Part shown: one piece after another, positions 42,794-51,778 of the stretch
Layout of the letters: each line of letters begins with the position of its first letter
How positions within the stretch are numbered: position 1 is the stretch's first letter
Source of the DNA: Pseudalkalibacillus berkeleyi
GTDB taxonomy: Bacteria > Bacillota > Bacilli > Bacillales > Fictibacillaceae
Length of the DNA stretch: 64,000 nucleotides
Assembly: GCF_021608225.1 (NCBI RefSeq)
Contig: NZ_JAKIJS010000001.1
Location: 1,674,001 to 1,738,000, forward strand
Direction: 5' to 3'
Position numbers and translations under genes: made by a program
The notes under the pieces: model-generated
Databases searched by the model: none
Seen by the model: only the letters and a program-made list of their open reading frames with translations
What the model was told of the DNA's origin: nothing

Positions 42794-43984
42794 TTACATA
42801 TACAAACTGGCCAGCATGATACCCAAGCTTTCTTCATAAATCTCATCATATTGTTCAATCGGTAATGGATTGACGCCTTCACCTAGTTCTACGGTGTACC
42901 CTGGCCTTTTCCATTCCTGGATAAACCAGTCTTTGTATCCCGCATAACTATCAATGTATTGTATGGGTTTATAACCGCTCACTCTTTCATATTCTTGTAC
43001 GATCGTTTCAGCATATGATGGCTCAAGTCCTTCATATCCCCAATAAATTTCTTCCCCTTGGGTATGAAAGGCAATCACTCGATCAAAATTTTCTTTTCTC
43101 GTTAAGTCAGCCATTGCAATCGCTTCTGGTTCACTTAATGGTTTTGTACCTGGATAATCCCGTGGAGCAGGTTCTTTTGGTTTTCTCTCCTTTTCTATCT
43201 CCCACTTCGCAGGGTACTGATTGTTTAAATCAACCCCTCGTATGTTAGCTTTCCAACTGGAGAAATCCTTGCTACCATTATTCAAATCAAGCACATATTC
43301 ATCATAATATTCATGATCTGGCGGGCCGTTTAACACTAGATCCACACCATCAGGATTTACCATAGGTACAATGGATAATGTTACGCCATCGTAGAAAGGT
43401 GACATGTTCAATCCACGTATGGTCCATTGATTCGTTAAAGATAACAAATAGTCATTTATGAAATTCATCAACACAGAGGTCGTGATCCATTCTTGCGCAT
43501 GGAACGCTCCATTAAAATGTACTTTTTTACGTCCATTACCTATTTGAATTTCTGGAATGGATTGACCTAATACGGACCGACCTATTGTTTTCATTTTAAT
43601 AAAGGGGTAGATTTCGTTCAACCTTTTCAATTGGTGCATCATCAACGCATAATCATAATTCTCCTTTGGCGTTACAACTTCTCTTAATACTCTTACAGGT
43701 AATTCAATCACCTGACCAATTTGCAAATTACTTGGTGATACATTTTGGTTAAGTATAGTTAAAGCTTCTAGAGGTAGTTTTCTACGTTGTGCAATTTTAT
43801 AAAATGTATCCCCTTTTTGGATTGTATATTTCCCTATTACATATCCAGGAATATTGACTTGCTGTCCGACTTGTAATTGTGATGGGTCTACCGACCGGTT
43901 CGAGTCGATCACCAATCTCAATGGTATATTAAACACTTTTGCAAAATACCAAAGGCTATCTCCTGATCGTATCCTTACCCTCAT
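42794..43984 (-). CDS. yqgT: LysM-M14 gamma-D-glutamyl-meso-diaminopimelate peptidase YqgT
   Basis: This is a cell-wall peptide hydrolase of 396 residues. Two LysM peptidoglycan-binding modules occupy about 1-47 (IRSGDSLWYFAKVFNI) and 52-97 (IQKGDTFYKIAQRRKL). The M14 carboxypeptidase domain (about 110-390) has zinc ligands in GAFHAQEW (HxxE), a later FHTQGEEIYWGYEG (His), and the catalytic Glu in GYTVELGEG. No signal peptide is seen, so export may be unconventional, as noted for spore endopeptidase I relatives. It has its own terminator. Confidence 0.9.
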   Translation of the reverse strand: MRVRIRSGDSLWYFAKVFNIPLRLVIDSNRSVDPSQLQVGQQVNIPGYVIGKYTIQKGDTFYKIAQRRKLPLEALTILNQNVSPSNLQIGQVIELPVRVLREVVTPKENYDYALMMHQLKRLNEIYPFIKMKTIGRSVLGQSIPEIQIGNGRKKVHFNGAFHAQEWITTSVLMNFINDYLLSLTNQWTIRGLNMSPFYDGVTLSIVPMVNPDGVDLVLNGPPDHEYYDEYVLDLNNGSKDFSSWKANIRGVDLNNQYPAKWEIEKERKPKEPAPRDYPGTKPLSEPEAIAMADLTRKENFDRVIAFHTQGEEIYWGYEGLEPSYAETIVQEYERVSGYKPIQYIDSYAGYKDWFIQEWKRPGYTVELGEGVNPLPIEQYDEIYEESLGIMLASLYM

Positions 43985-44072
43985 AGCAACAAACCTCCAA
44001 AAAACATTCTCCTATAAAATGTATGGACATTAGAAGTGGGTTATGATTAGCATAACGAATTTGAATATAAAA

Positions 44073-44102
44073 AACCGTGCCAACAATAGTGTTGACACGG
44101 TT
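44073..44102 (-). terminator. Intrinsic terminator after the LTA synthase gene
   Basis: A 12-bp stem, AACCGTGTCAAC with GTTGGCACGGTT on the minus strand (arms 44091-44102 and 44073-44084; one mismatch or G-U), followed by a T-run. Confidence 0.87.
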
Positions 44103-44112
44103 CTTTTGAGGA

Positions 44113-45990
44113 TTATTTATCTGTTTTAATTTGGCCTGTTTTAGGATCAAAGAATCGTAACAAATCTCCATAGATGATTCGATCGGAGTAATCCAATTCT
44201 TTTTCAGCTTTCTCTTTAAATGATTCACAAGAAGACTTTTCAGTCGGCTCGCCCGTCTCTTTGTCATAACATGTGTTATCTGTATAAACATGATCTTTAG
44301 TGATAAAGCTACCATCACGTAATACCGCAAAGTCTTGACGTTCTTTAGAGAACAAGTCTGATCCGAATTGAATAGAATTCTTAGTCTCAATACCTAACAA
44401 GTGCATAATCGTCGGTCTAAGGTCTACTTGACCACCAACTGTATCCATTACTTTCCCGTTACCATCACCTGGAATGTGGATATACAATGGAACTTGTTGT
44501 AATTGAGTTGATTCGAATGGCGTAATCTCTTTACCGAGATATTCTCCCATTGCTTTATTATGGTTCTCAGAAATACCATAGTGATCACCATAAAGTACAA
44601 ACATCGTGTCCTCATACATACCTTCATTCTTCAAACTATCGAAGAACATTTTTACAGATTCATCCATGTAACGAACTGTAGTGAAATAACGGTTAACAGT
44701 ACCATCATTCGAGTTCCACTCAGGAATAAATTCATCTTCTTTTTCAAGACTGAATGGGAAATGGTTCGTTAATGTAATGAACTTCGTGTAATAAGGTTCA
44801 GGCATTTCCTTCATATGATCAACAGATTGCTGGAAGAAGAATTCATCTTTCAATCCCCAACCAATAGATTGTTCTGGTGTAACTTCATAATCAGCTAATG
44901 AATAAAACTTCTCATAACCAAGAGAATTATACATGATGTCACGGTTCCAGAAACTCTTATTGTTAGCGTGTAAATTTGCTGTAAAGTATCCTTTTTCCTT
45001 TAGTGTTTCAGGTGAAGCTTGGTATTCATTTTGTGAATGAGTGAAGAATACTGCCCCACTCGGTAATGGATACATTGAGTTCGCTAATAAGAATTCTGAA
45101 TCAGAAGTTTTCCCTTGTCCTGTCTGATGGTAGAAGTTAGGGAAGTAATACGTATCCTTATCCTCTTTCAGTTGGTTTAAGAACGGTGTAATCTCATTGC
45201 CTTCTACGTCATTGTCAAGCACAAAATTCTGGATCGACTCCATAGAAACCATTACAACGTTTTTACCTTCCGCAGCACCAAACATTTCAGGGTCTGGCTT
45301 CTTATAGTCTGCTTTCACATAGTTCTCGATATCTGCAATTTCACTACCATCAGCAAGCGCTCGTTGTGCCTTCGCTTTTGACTGAATAATTGCATCGTAT
45401 GCATGGTAGTTGTACGCCCCAATATTTTTGATTAACATTTCACGGTCGAATGAACGAGTCAACAACTGTGGACGTTCCGTCTCCGCAATCCCAACGTTTA
45501 CGATAAAAATAATTAAACTAGATGCAAACACAATTCCAATTTTCTTAGATGAAACTTTCGGTGCTTCTAATTTGCGCATTTTCATAAATACTGCAAAGAA
45601 AATTAAATCAGCGAATAAGAGCAAGTCATATGGGTAAATTAATGATGTAATACTGCTTCCTAAGTCGCCCATATTACTAGTCTGGAATAATACCGGAATG
45701 GTAATAAAGTCATTAAAGAATCGGTAGTATACCATATTCGCAAACAGTACAAATGACGCTACTAAATTCAATATTAAAGTGGCAATATTACGTGCACGCC
45801 CGGAGAAAAACAAGGCAAATGCCATAATGAATACCACTGAGCTTAATGGGTTTATTAGTAAAATAAGTTCCTGAACTGCATTTTCAATTTTTAAATCAAA
45901 TGATATTTTGTAAACAAGATACGATTTAATCCATAGTAAAACACCTGTTAAGATGATGATTTGGTATTTTGTAAGGGTGTTTTTCAACAT
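44113..45990 (-). CDS. Lipoteichoic acid synthase family protein
   Basis: LtaS-type enzymes polymerise glycerol phosphate from phosphatidylglycerol on the outer membrane face. The 625-residue protein has five N-terminal membrane helices (about 10-30, 42-62, 68-90, 120-140, 155-172) and an extracellular sulfatase-like domain. Metal/catalytic residues are VVMVSMESIQNF (Glu), GQGKTSDSEFLLANS (catalytic Thr), FVLYGDHYGIS and NHFPFS. A motif KAKAQRALADGS (about 208-219) is a likely signal peptidase site. Bacillus has several paralogues (LtaS, YqgS, YfnI, YvgJ); position points to YqgS. Confidence 0.92.
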   Translation of the reverse strand: MLKNTLTKYQIIILTGVLLWIKSYLVYKISFDLKIENAVQELILLINPLSSVVFIMAFALFFSGRARNIATLILNLVASFVLFANMVYYRFFNDFITIPVLFQTSNMGDLGSSITSLIYPYDLLLFADLIFFAVFMKMRKLEAPKVSSKKIGIVFASSLIIFIVNVGIAETERPQLLTRSFDREMLIKNIGAYNYHAYDAIIQSKAKAQRALADGSEIADIENYVKADYKKPDPEMFGAAEGKNVVMVSMESIQNFVLDNDVEGNEITPFLNQLKEDKDTYYFPNFYHQTGQGKTSDSEFLLANSMYPLPSGAVFFTHSQNEYQASPETLKEKGYFTANLHANNKSFWNRDIMYNSLGYEKFYSLADYEVTPEQSIGWGLKDEFFFQQSVDHMKEMPEPYYTKFITLTNHFPFSLEKEDEFIPEWNSNDGTVNRYFTTVRYMDESVKMFFDSLKNEGMYEDTMFVLYGDHYGISENHNKAMGEYLGKEITPFESTQLQQVPLYIHIPGDGNGKVMDTVGGQVDLRPTIMHLLGIETKNSIQFGSDLFSKERQDFAVLRDGSFITKDHVYTDNTCYDKETGEPTEKSSCESFKEKAEKELDYSDRIIYGDLLRFFDPKTGQIKTDK

Positions 45991-46373
45991 CGTATTGTTA
46001 CCTCCTCGACAATGATGTCCTTTTTTATAGTTCGTTAATTTTATTCAAAAATAAAACAATTATAAAATCACAATTTTTTCTTCACTCGTTTTTCACATGA
46101 TGATTATATTACTCCCTTTCACACATAATTTCAAGTGAAAATCTAACTTTTTCAAAATAATGTAAAATAGCCTGTCACACAATATCTATTATTACCCTTA
46201 AATAAATAATCCTTAAACCTATAGACGAATGAATAAGAAAAAAGTTTTGTTTTTATGTGTTTTCTTGGTAATGGTAAATTCACACTTTATTCACACTTAC
46301 CGTGCTTAACCAAGGACTAGCTTACTATGAACTCTTGTCCTCCACTCAACTTTATTACTAAGAAATAAAGAAA
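45991..46373. other. Gene-free AT-rich gap upstream of the LTA synthase gene
   Basis: I see no open frame with a ribosome site and no repeats here. The part next to 45990 contains the LTA synthase leader with GAGGAGG. The rest is long A/T runs that may hold its promoter. Confidence 0.5.
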
Positions 46374-46393
46374 AAGGATCTTAACAGACCCTT
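46374..46393 (-). terminator. Intrinsic terminator after glcK
   Basis: AAGGGTCT pairs with AGATCCTT on the minus strand (arms 46386-46393 and 46374-46381, one G-U) with loop GTTA and a T-rich tail. It is modest in strength. Confidence 0.7.
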
Positions 46394-46448
46394 CTTCATG
46401 AGTTGGTATACTATTCGCATAAACTTCTCAGTATAAGAGGATAATCCA

Positions 46449-47420
46449 TTACCTTTCAAAAGACTGAATCTCGATGAGTCGTGCAGCTCCAATCACGCCT
46501 GCATCATTTCCTAAACTAGCTACAGCGAATTCGGCACCTTGAGAAACTCTAGGTAATGCAAACCTTGAAAAGACTTCCTTAAGAGGGGTCATCAGTTGAT
46601 CACCTGCTCTTGAAACGCCACCACCAATGACGATTCTCGACGGATTCAGCACATTCGACATATTCGCAATCGCTATCCCTAAATGCTTAGAAATATATCG
46701 AATGACCTCGTTTGCCCACTCGTCACCTTGATTGGTTGCAGTAAAAACATCCTCTGAGGTAATTTGCCCGTTTTCTTTCAGAACTTTTGATAACGCGCTA
46801 TCTGGGTTACAATCGATTCCTTCTGCCGCTATCCTAGAAATTCCGGTTGCTGAAGCGATCGTTTCTAAACAACCTGTCTTCCCACAATTACAAGGTGCAC
46901 CATTTTCCATAATAGAAGTGATGTGACCAATTTCTCCTGCCATCCCGTTCACACCATGCAATATTTGTCCATTTAATATGATTCCGCCACCTATTCCAGT
47001 GCCTAATGTGATGCAGATTAAATTGGAAACTTGATTACCAGCACCTTTCCACATTTCCCCTAGTGCCGCTAAGTTTGCATCATTATCGATCATGACCGGG
47101 TATCCTGATCTTGCTTCCAAATCATCTTTTAAAGGATAGTTTTCCCACCCGATATTAATTGCCCCGTATATAAATCCGCTTTCGATATTAATAAACCCTG
47201 GAACCCCAATTCCAATCCCTTCAATATCTGAAGGACTCATATTCAATTGGTTTATGGTTTCAGTTATTGTCGCATTTATGTCCGAAGAGATGTTTCTACC
47301 CTTCTCGCTCGTATCCGTTCGTATGTTCCATTTATGAACGATATTACCTCTAGAATCAACAACGGCTAATTTTATCGAAGTACCACCTATATCTACACCT
47401 ATAGACAACCGCTCTTTCAT
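46449..47420 (-). CDS. glcK: ROK family glucokinase
   Basis: This enzyme phosphorylates glucose with ATP. The 323-residue ROK protein has the phosphate loop GVDIGGTSIKLAVVD (about 7-21), catalytic Asp in VMIDNDANLAALGE, LGTGIGGGIILNG, and the zinc motif GHITSIMENGAPCNCGKTGCLE, cited in part, with CNCGxxGC. The start chosen is ATG at 47420, 8 nt after AAAGGA; an ATG three codons upstream is also possible. It lies 12 nt after yqgQ, the conserved yqgQ-glcK pair. Confidence 0.95.
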   Translation of the reverse strand: MKERLSIGVDIGGTSIKLAVVDSRGNIVHKWNIRTDTSEKGRNISSDINATITETINQLNMSPSDIEGIGIGVPGFINIESGFIYGAINIGWENYPLKDDLEARSGYPVMIDNDANLAALGEMWKGAGNQVSNLICITLGTGIGGGIILNGQILHGVNGMAGEIGHITSIMENGAPCNCGKTGCLETIASATGISRIAAEGIDCNPDSALSKVLKENGQITSEDVFTATNQGDEWANEVIRYISKHLGIAIANMSNVLNPSRIVIGGGVSRAGDQLMTPLKEVFSRFALPRVSQGAEFAVASLGNDAGVIGAARLIEIQSFER

Positions 47421-47432
47421 GTGACTCATCCT

Positions 47433-47633
47433 TTAATGTATATTCTTATATTTTGATTGCTCTCTTCTAATAATTAAGATAGCTTGACGATATTCGTCGC
47501 TTTGTATCAAGCCACCCTCATAAAGCTCCTGCAGTTCCCCGCGCATCAAATCTAAATCGGCACTACGATCACCAGTATAAATAAATGTACCAAAACGTTT
47601 TAAAAGATTTTGTATGTCGAATAAAGTTTTCAT
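47433..47633 (-). CDS. yqgQ: YqgQ family small protein
   Basis: The 66-residue protein starts KTLFDIQNLLKRFGTFIYTG and contains DRSADLDLMRGELQELYEG, the DUF910 signature. It is a small helical cytoplasmic protein of unknown function, always next to the ROK glucokinase in Bacillaceae. The start is ATG at 47633, 8 nt behind GGGTGA; a GTG four codons upstream lies inside that site. Confidence 0.9.
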   Translation of the reverse strand: MKTLFDIQNLLKRFGTFIYTGDRSADLDLMRGELQELYEGGLIQSDEYRQAILIIRREQSKYKNIH

Positions 47634-47771
47634 ATACGATTTCACCCATAGATATTATATCATTTCACATATATATAGGAAGACATTCGGTTAAGAAAAA
47701 AAGGGAAGGGTGTCTGTAAAGCGATCGTAAGCAGACATTGCGACAATATTTTCGATTATTTAAGCCTATAA

Positions 47772-47807
47772 AAAACCAGACCAAGTAGAGCGCTACGAGG
47801 TCTAGTT
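47772..47807 (-). terminator. Intrinsic terminator after the SpoVAF-like gene
   Basis: AAACTAGACC pairs with GGTCTGGTTT on the minus strand (arms 47798-47807 and 47772-47781, one G-U), followed by six T. Confidence 0.85.
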
Positions 47808-47833
47808 TTGAGGAGGAACTATTCAGAAAGCTT

Positions 47834-49294
47834 CTATCTATCTGGATCTTTAGGATGTAGTACAGTGGGTCGTCGATTTTTCAGTGGTATTGGTGTACGG
47901 ATCAAAACATCTCTGAATCCTTTGTATGAGAATGGAATGAAGGGCCATAAGTAAGGAATGTGAAATGATTTCAACCTTACAAGCATTATCAACCATAACG
48001 TAGCTCCTAACACATACCCTAATACCCCAAGGAGAGCGGTTACGATTAAGAGCACTAACCTAACAAGTCGATTGGCTAAACTTAATTCATAGGTTGGTGT
48101 TGCAAATGACCCAAGAGCAGCAATGGCGATATATAGGATAACCTCATTTATAAACAGGCCGACCTCAACTGCAACTTGACCGATTAATATCGCTGCTACT
48201 AACCCTAAAGCCGTTGCAAGCGAGGATGGTATATGAACTGTCGCCATCCTTAAAATGTCTAGACCTATTTCAATTATAATAAACTGGAAGATTAACGGCA
48301 CATCCCCAACCTCATTAGGTCCAATAAAAGCTAACGGATCAGGCATAAGGGACGGATTTGTCGCAAATAAGTACCATAGAGGTAGTGAAAAGATTGATAA
48401 GAAAACAGCAAGAAATCGAACGAGTCTCAAATACGCTCCAACTACCGGCTTTTGACGATATTCCTCCATATGTTGAAGGTGATGCCAAAATGTAGCCGGT
48501 GTAATCAGTACACTTGGTGAACCGTCGACAAATATCAGCACATGTCCTTCATATAAATGGACAGCTGCTGTATCTGGTCTCTCTGTATAACGAACTAAAG
48601 GATACGGGTTCCAATGTTGTCCACAAACAAACTCTTCAATTGTTTTCTCAGCCATTGGGAGCCCATCAGTATCAATTTTTGAAATTGAGTCTTTAATTTT
48701 ATTAACGATCTTGGGATCAGCAATATCTTCAATGTAGGATACACAAACGTCAGTTTGAGATCGTCTTCCTACTTTCAAATATTCCATTCTAAGTGAACGG
48801 TCTCGTACTCTTCTTCGCGTTAAGGCTATGTTAAATATTATCGTCTCTACAAATCCGTCCCTTGAGCCACGTACAACTCTTTCAAGGTCCGGCTCTGAGG
48901 GTCCTCGGACTGGGTAAGTACGAGCATCTATAACAATGACTGTATCAATACCTTCTACTATTAGTAAGGTTGGTCCACCCAATGAAAAATCAATGGCTTT
49001 ATCGAGATCTGGTTCCTGATCAATTTCAACATATGGAAGGTAAGTTTTCATTAATTTAATTAAAGGGTCCGGCTCTAATTGACTAGGTTCCAATTCAGAT
49101 AAAAACTTCATTAAGTAGTGCATTATATCATCTTTCACAAATCCATCAATCATAAAGAAACTCATCTTTCTACCGGCGTATTCCATATCAAGATGAATTT
49201 GATCGAAACTAATGCCAATCCCTAATTGTTCTTTACAATAGGAAACGGTTGCATCATAATCTTTTATTTTAGGTACATTGTTATCGTTTGACAT
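47834..49294 (-). CDS. GerA-type spore germination protein, SpoVAF-like
   Basis: The 486-residue protein has a soluble N-terminal domain (about 1-285) and at least four membrane helices (about 300-440) of the GerA alpha-subunit family. The stretch LKVGRRSQTDVCVSYIEDIADP and PVRGPSEPDLERVVRGSRDGF (cited in part) is typical of SpoVAF, which sits with FigP in spore membranes and amplifies ion release during germination. It is not inside a spoVA operon here and has no FigP-like neighbour. The start used is ATG at 49294; a TTG lies six codons upstream. The choice between SpoVAF and another GerAA paralogue is inference. Confidence 0.85.
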   Translation of the reverse strand: MSNDNNVPKIKDYDATVSYCKEQLGIGISFDQIHLDMEYAGRKMSFFMIDGFVKDDIMHYLMKFLSELEPSQLEPDPLIKLMKTYLPYVEIDQEPDLDKAIDFSLGGPTLLIVEGIDTVIVIDARTYPVRGPSEPDLERVVRGSRDGFVETIIFNIALTRRRVRDRSLRMEYLKVGRRSQTDVCVSYIEDIADPKIVNKIKDSISKIDTDGLPMAEKTIEEFVCGQHWNPYPLVRYTERPDTAAVHLYEGHVLIFVDGSPSVLITPATFWHHLQHMEEYRQKPVVGAYLRLVRFLAVFLSIFSLPLWYLFATNPSLMPDPLAFIGPNEVGDVPLIFQFIIIEIGLDILRMATVHIPSSLATALGLVAAILIGQVAVEVGLFINEVILYIAIAALGSFATPTYELSLANRLVRLVLLIVTALLGVLGYVLGATLWLIMLVRLKSFHIPYLWPFIPFSYKGFRDVLIRTPIPLKNRRPTVLHPKDPDR

Positions 49295-49381
49295 ATCTTC
49301 CCGCCCTTTCAATTACCATCATTAACCATTTGTAGGTGATACATACTTTGAAAGGAGCTTTAAATATTTGATCGTGCAAAA

Positions 49382-49428
49382 AAGGACTACCTACAATGAA
49401 GACGTCTCGTCTCCCATAGGTAATCCTT
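49382..49428 (-). terminator. Intrinsic terminator after the M42 peptidase gene
   Basis: AAGGATTACCTA pairs with TAGGTAGTCCTT on the minus strand (arms 49417-49428 and 49382-49393, one G-U). The 23-nt loop contains a GAGACG-AGACGTC self-pairing segment, and six T follow. Confidence 0.82.
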
Positions 49429-49444
49429 ATAAGCTACTGTAATC

Positions 49445-50497
49445 TTAGTTTTTCATATCAGATTTCAAATAATGATAAATTAATTGACCTGTATGATAGA
49501 GAGAAGTTTCATGCGTACGTTCAAACGCATGAGAAGCATCGATTCCAGGTCCGATTAATCCGTGCTTTATATCAAATCCTGCACGAATGGCAGCCGAGGC
49601 ATCTGAACCATAATAAGGGTAGATGTCCATTTTGTACTCAATTTCATTCTTTTTCGCCAGATTTTCTAGATGTTTTCTTAACCCTAGGTGATAAGGGCCG
49701 CTTGAGTCTTTCGCGCATATGGATACGGTATATTCATCTGTTGATTGTCCGTCACCGATCGCACCCATATCAACTGCTAAATATTCTTCAGTTTCTACTG
49801 GGATATTTGAATTTCCGCCATATCCGATTTCTTCATTATTAGAAATGAGGAAATGAGTCGTATGCGGTAAAGAAGATCCCTCTTCTTTCAACTGTTTAAT
49901 GACATGCATCAATATCGCTACGCTTGCCTTATCATCTAGATGTCTGGATTTAATGAAACCACTCTTAGTTGTTTCTACACGAGGATCGAACGAAACGAAA
50001 TCCCCTACTGAAATTCCAAGTTCCTTCACGTCATCAATTGAAGTTACCCGCTCGTCCAAGCGAATCTCTATATTGTTTTCATCCCTTTTCGCTTCACCAG
50101 AATCTTTATAAACATGGACGGATGTTTGATGCATTAAGATTGTGCCGCTATATTTTTTATGATCTGAAGTTTCTACTTCACAATACTCACCTTCAACGTG
50201 ATTCCATCGAAATCCACCTATCATTGACAGCTTTAGTCTACCATTTGGCTTAATTTCCTTAACCATCGCTCCTAGTGTATCTACATGTGCTGTCAAAAAA
50301 CGATGTTGCTCATTGTTTTGTCCTGGCAAGGTGATTAATAGACCACCTTTATGATTTCTTCGAGTCTCGATATTTAATTTTGTAAAGTATTCATCAACGT
50401 GTTGAATCACAGCGTCGGTATTACCAGATGGACTTGGAATGGATACCAACTCCCTGATTAATTCCATTATTTCTGTAGTATTGATGCTTTTCTTCAT
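49445..50497 (-). CDS. M42 family metallopeptidase
   Basis: This is a co-catalytic di-metal aminopeptidase of 350 residues. Metal ligands are in TAHVDTLGAMVKEI (HxD), SRHLDDKASVAILMHV (Asp), SNNEEIGYGGNSN (catalytic Glu pair), VDMGAIGDG (Asp) and the final HAFERTHETSL (His). M42 enzymes form tetrahedral dodecamers and trim short peptides from the N-terminus. It is a single gene with own terminator, divergent from the next hypothetical. Confidence 0.92.
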   Translation of the reverse strand: MKKSINTTEIMELIRELVSIPSPSGNTDAVIQHVDEYFTKLNIETRRNHKGGLLITLPGQNNEQHRFLTAHVDTLGAMVKEIKPNGRLKLSMIGGFRWNHVEGEYCEVETSDHKKYSGTILMHQTSVHVYKDSGEAKRDENNIEIRLDERVTSIDDVKELGISVGDFVSFDPRVETTKSGFIKSRHLDDKASVAILMHVIKQLKEEGSSLPHTTHFLISNNEEIGYGGNSNIPVETEEYLAVDMGAIGDGQSTDEYTVSICAKDSSGPYHLGLRKHLENLAKKNEIEYKMDIYPYYGSDASAAIRAGFDIKHGLIGPGIDASHAFERTHETSLYHTGQLIYHYLKSDMKN

Positions 50498-50590
50498 ATT
50501 AAAAACTCCCCCTGTTTAGAACTATACCTTCTAAATCCATGTACATCCTCATACTTTATATTGAGAGTTGTCCATGGAGGTCTAAAAGAT

Positions 50591-51466
50591 ATGAAAAGAA
50601 AACAATACATGTTCGCCATTCTTGTCATCATAACTTCATTGTTCCTCTTCTTTTATTTTAACCATTCATCAGATGTAAAAGAAAGCATTATCTATTTTCC
50701 TATTGATCCGAAAATCTTTTTTGAAAAGACTGACACTGTTCTGAATGTCCCTAAAAAGCACGATGAGGATGAATACACCATTCAATGGGATGTGGAATCG
50801 ACCCTTGGAAAAAAGGCATATTTACGACAGGATATTTCGCTACTTTTCGAGGATGGCATGTTAAAGGAGACACTTTCGAAATGGGGAGAAAATACAAATC
50901 AAATCCTACAGGAGAAAACGATTAATAATGAAGATAGCGGTCACTTTGAGGCCATTAGTTTTCACCATGCGGAATTACATTATCCGAATGACGTGATTAG
51001 AAGCGCTCAATCGATGAGCTATGATCAGTTGTATGTAATTGATTCGCCGTTAAAACCGTTAGAATCATTTAAGGATCCAGAAACGGAAGAAGATAAAATA
51101 AATAAAAAGATATTAGATCATGCTACAAACCAACAATTAAAAGTGATTTGGCATAATCTCATCAAATACTTTAATGTTCCGGTTGATAACTATTACATGA
51201 TTCCATTGACGAAGATATATGATTATTCGTATATTCCTCTCCCCGGACTGACAAAAGAAAAAACCGATCAAATCATCGGCGGATTATGGGAAGGAATTTA
51301 CAAGAATTATTTCTTAGGGATTAAAAATGATAAAGGAGAAATCGAACCACCTAACGGCAGCAGTTTACCACTCATATTATTGAGTAAAGATATGACACAT
51401 TTACTGTTCTTAACTGAAACAAAATCCGGCTCAAATATACAACTCGTTCAGTATTTAAATCAGTAG
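50591..51466 (+). CDS. Membrane-anchored hypothetical protein
   Basis: I do not recognise this 291-residue protein. It starts KRKQYMFAILVIITSLFLFF at ATG 50591 (after GGAGG), giving a basic tip and one membrane helix (about 7-24) with the remainder outside the cell or between membranes. There is no lipobox cysteine. The exposed domain is acidic and Lys-rich with no known motif. It stands alone between the M42 peptidase (divergent) and a small convergent gene. Coding is supported by length and ribosome site. Confidence 0.65.
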   Translation: MKRKQYMFAILVIITSLFLFFYFNHSSDVKESIIYFPIDPKIFFEKTDTVLNVPKKHDEDEYTIQWDVESTLGKKAYLRQDISLLFEDGMLKETLSKWGENTNQILQEKTINNEDSGHFEAISFHHAELHYPNDVIRSAQSMSYDQLYVIDSPLKPLESFKDPETEEDKINKKILDHATNQQLKVIWHNLIKYFNVPVDNYYMIPLTKIYDYSYIPLPGLTKEKTDQIIGGLWEGIYKNYFLGIKNDKGEIEPPNGSSLPLILLSKDMTHLLFLTETKSGSNIQLVQYLNQ

Positions 51467-51476
51467 TTCCTTAATG

Positions 51477-51653
51477 TTAAAACATATCTTGTACGATCTT
51501 CTCTCTCACACCTGGCATTTTGAGAAATCCTCGGATGGCAATGGTACGGAGAAGTTTCATACCTAGTATCATATTTAGAAGCTTATAACGGTTTTGGTAG
51601 ATCAACATTGCTGCAATACTCAAAATCATCCATTTAATAAGTCCGTTTCTCAT
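51477..51653 (-). CDS. Small basic membrane protein
   Basis: The 58-residue peptide has one N-terminal membrane helix (about 5-20, LIKWMILSIAAMLIYQ) and a basic end (LRTIAIRGFLKMPGVREKI). The start is ATG at 51653, 8 nt behind AAAGGTGG. It may belong to a conserved family of short Bacillus membrane proteins but I cannot name it. It lies 10 nt from the convergent hypothetical gene. Confidence 0.6.
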   Translation of the reverse strand: MRNGLIKWMILSIAAMLIYQNRYKLLNMILGMKLLRTIAIRGFLKMPGVREKIVQDMF

Positions 51654-51745
51654 GTTATTTACCACCTTTCTTCTATACTATCTGATAATGTACGAAGAAT
51701 TATACTGGTTTCTTAAACTTTTCGAGGTCATGATCACATAAAAAT

Positions 51746-51771
51746 GCCCGGAAGCATACATGCTTCCGGGC
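51746..51771 (-). terminator. Intrinsic terminator after the second M24 peptidase gene
   Basis: A perfect 11-bp GC-rich stem, GCCCGGAAGCA with TGCTTCCGGGC, followed by a T-run on the minus strand, 7 nt after the peptidase stop. Confidence 0.92.
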
Positions 51772-51778
51772 TTTTTAT

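Noticed and set aside
43956-44390. 144-residue ORF at the end of the LTA synthase gene
   Set aside because: It is in another frame of the well-conserved LtaS coding sequence and runs through its terminator; composition is typical of a shadow frame.
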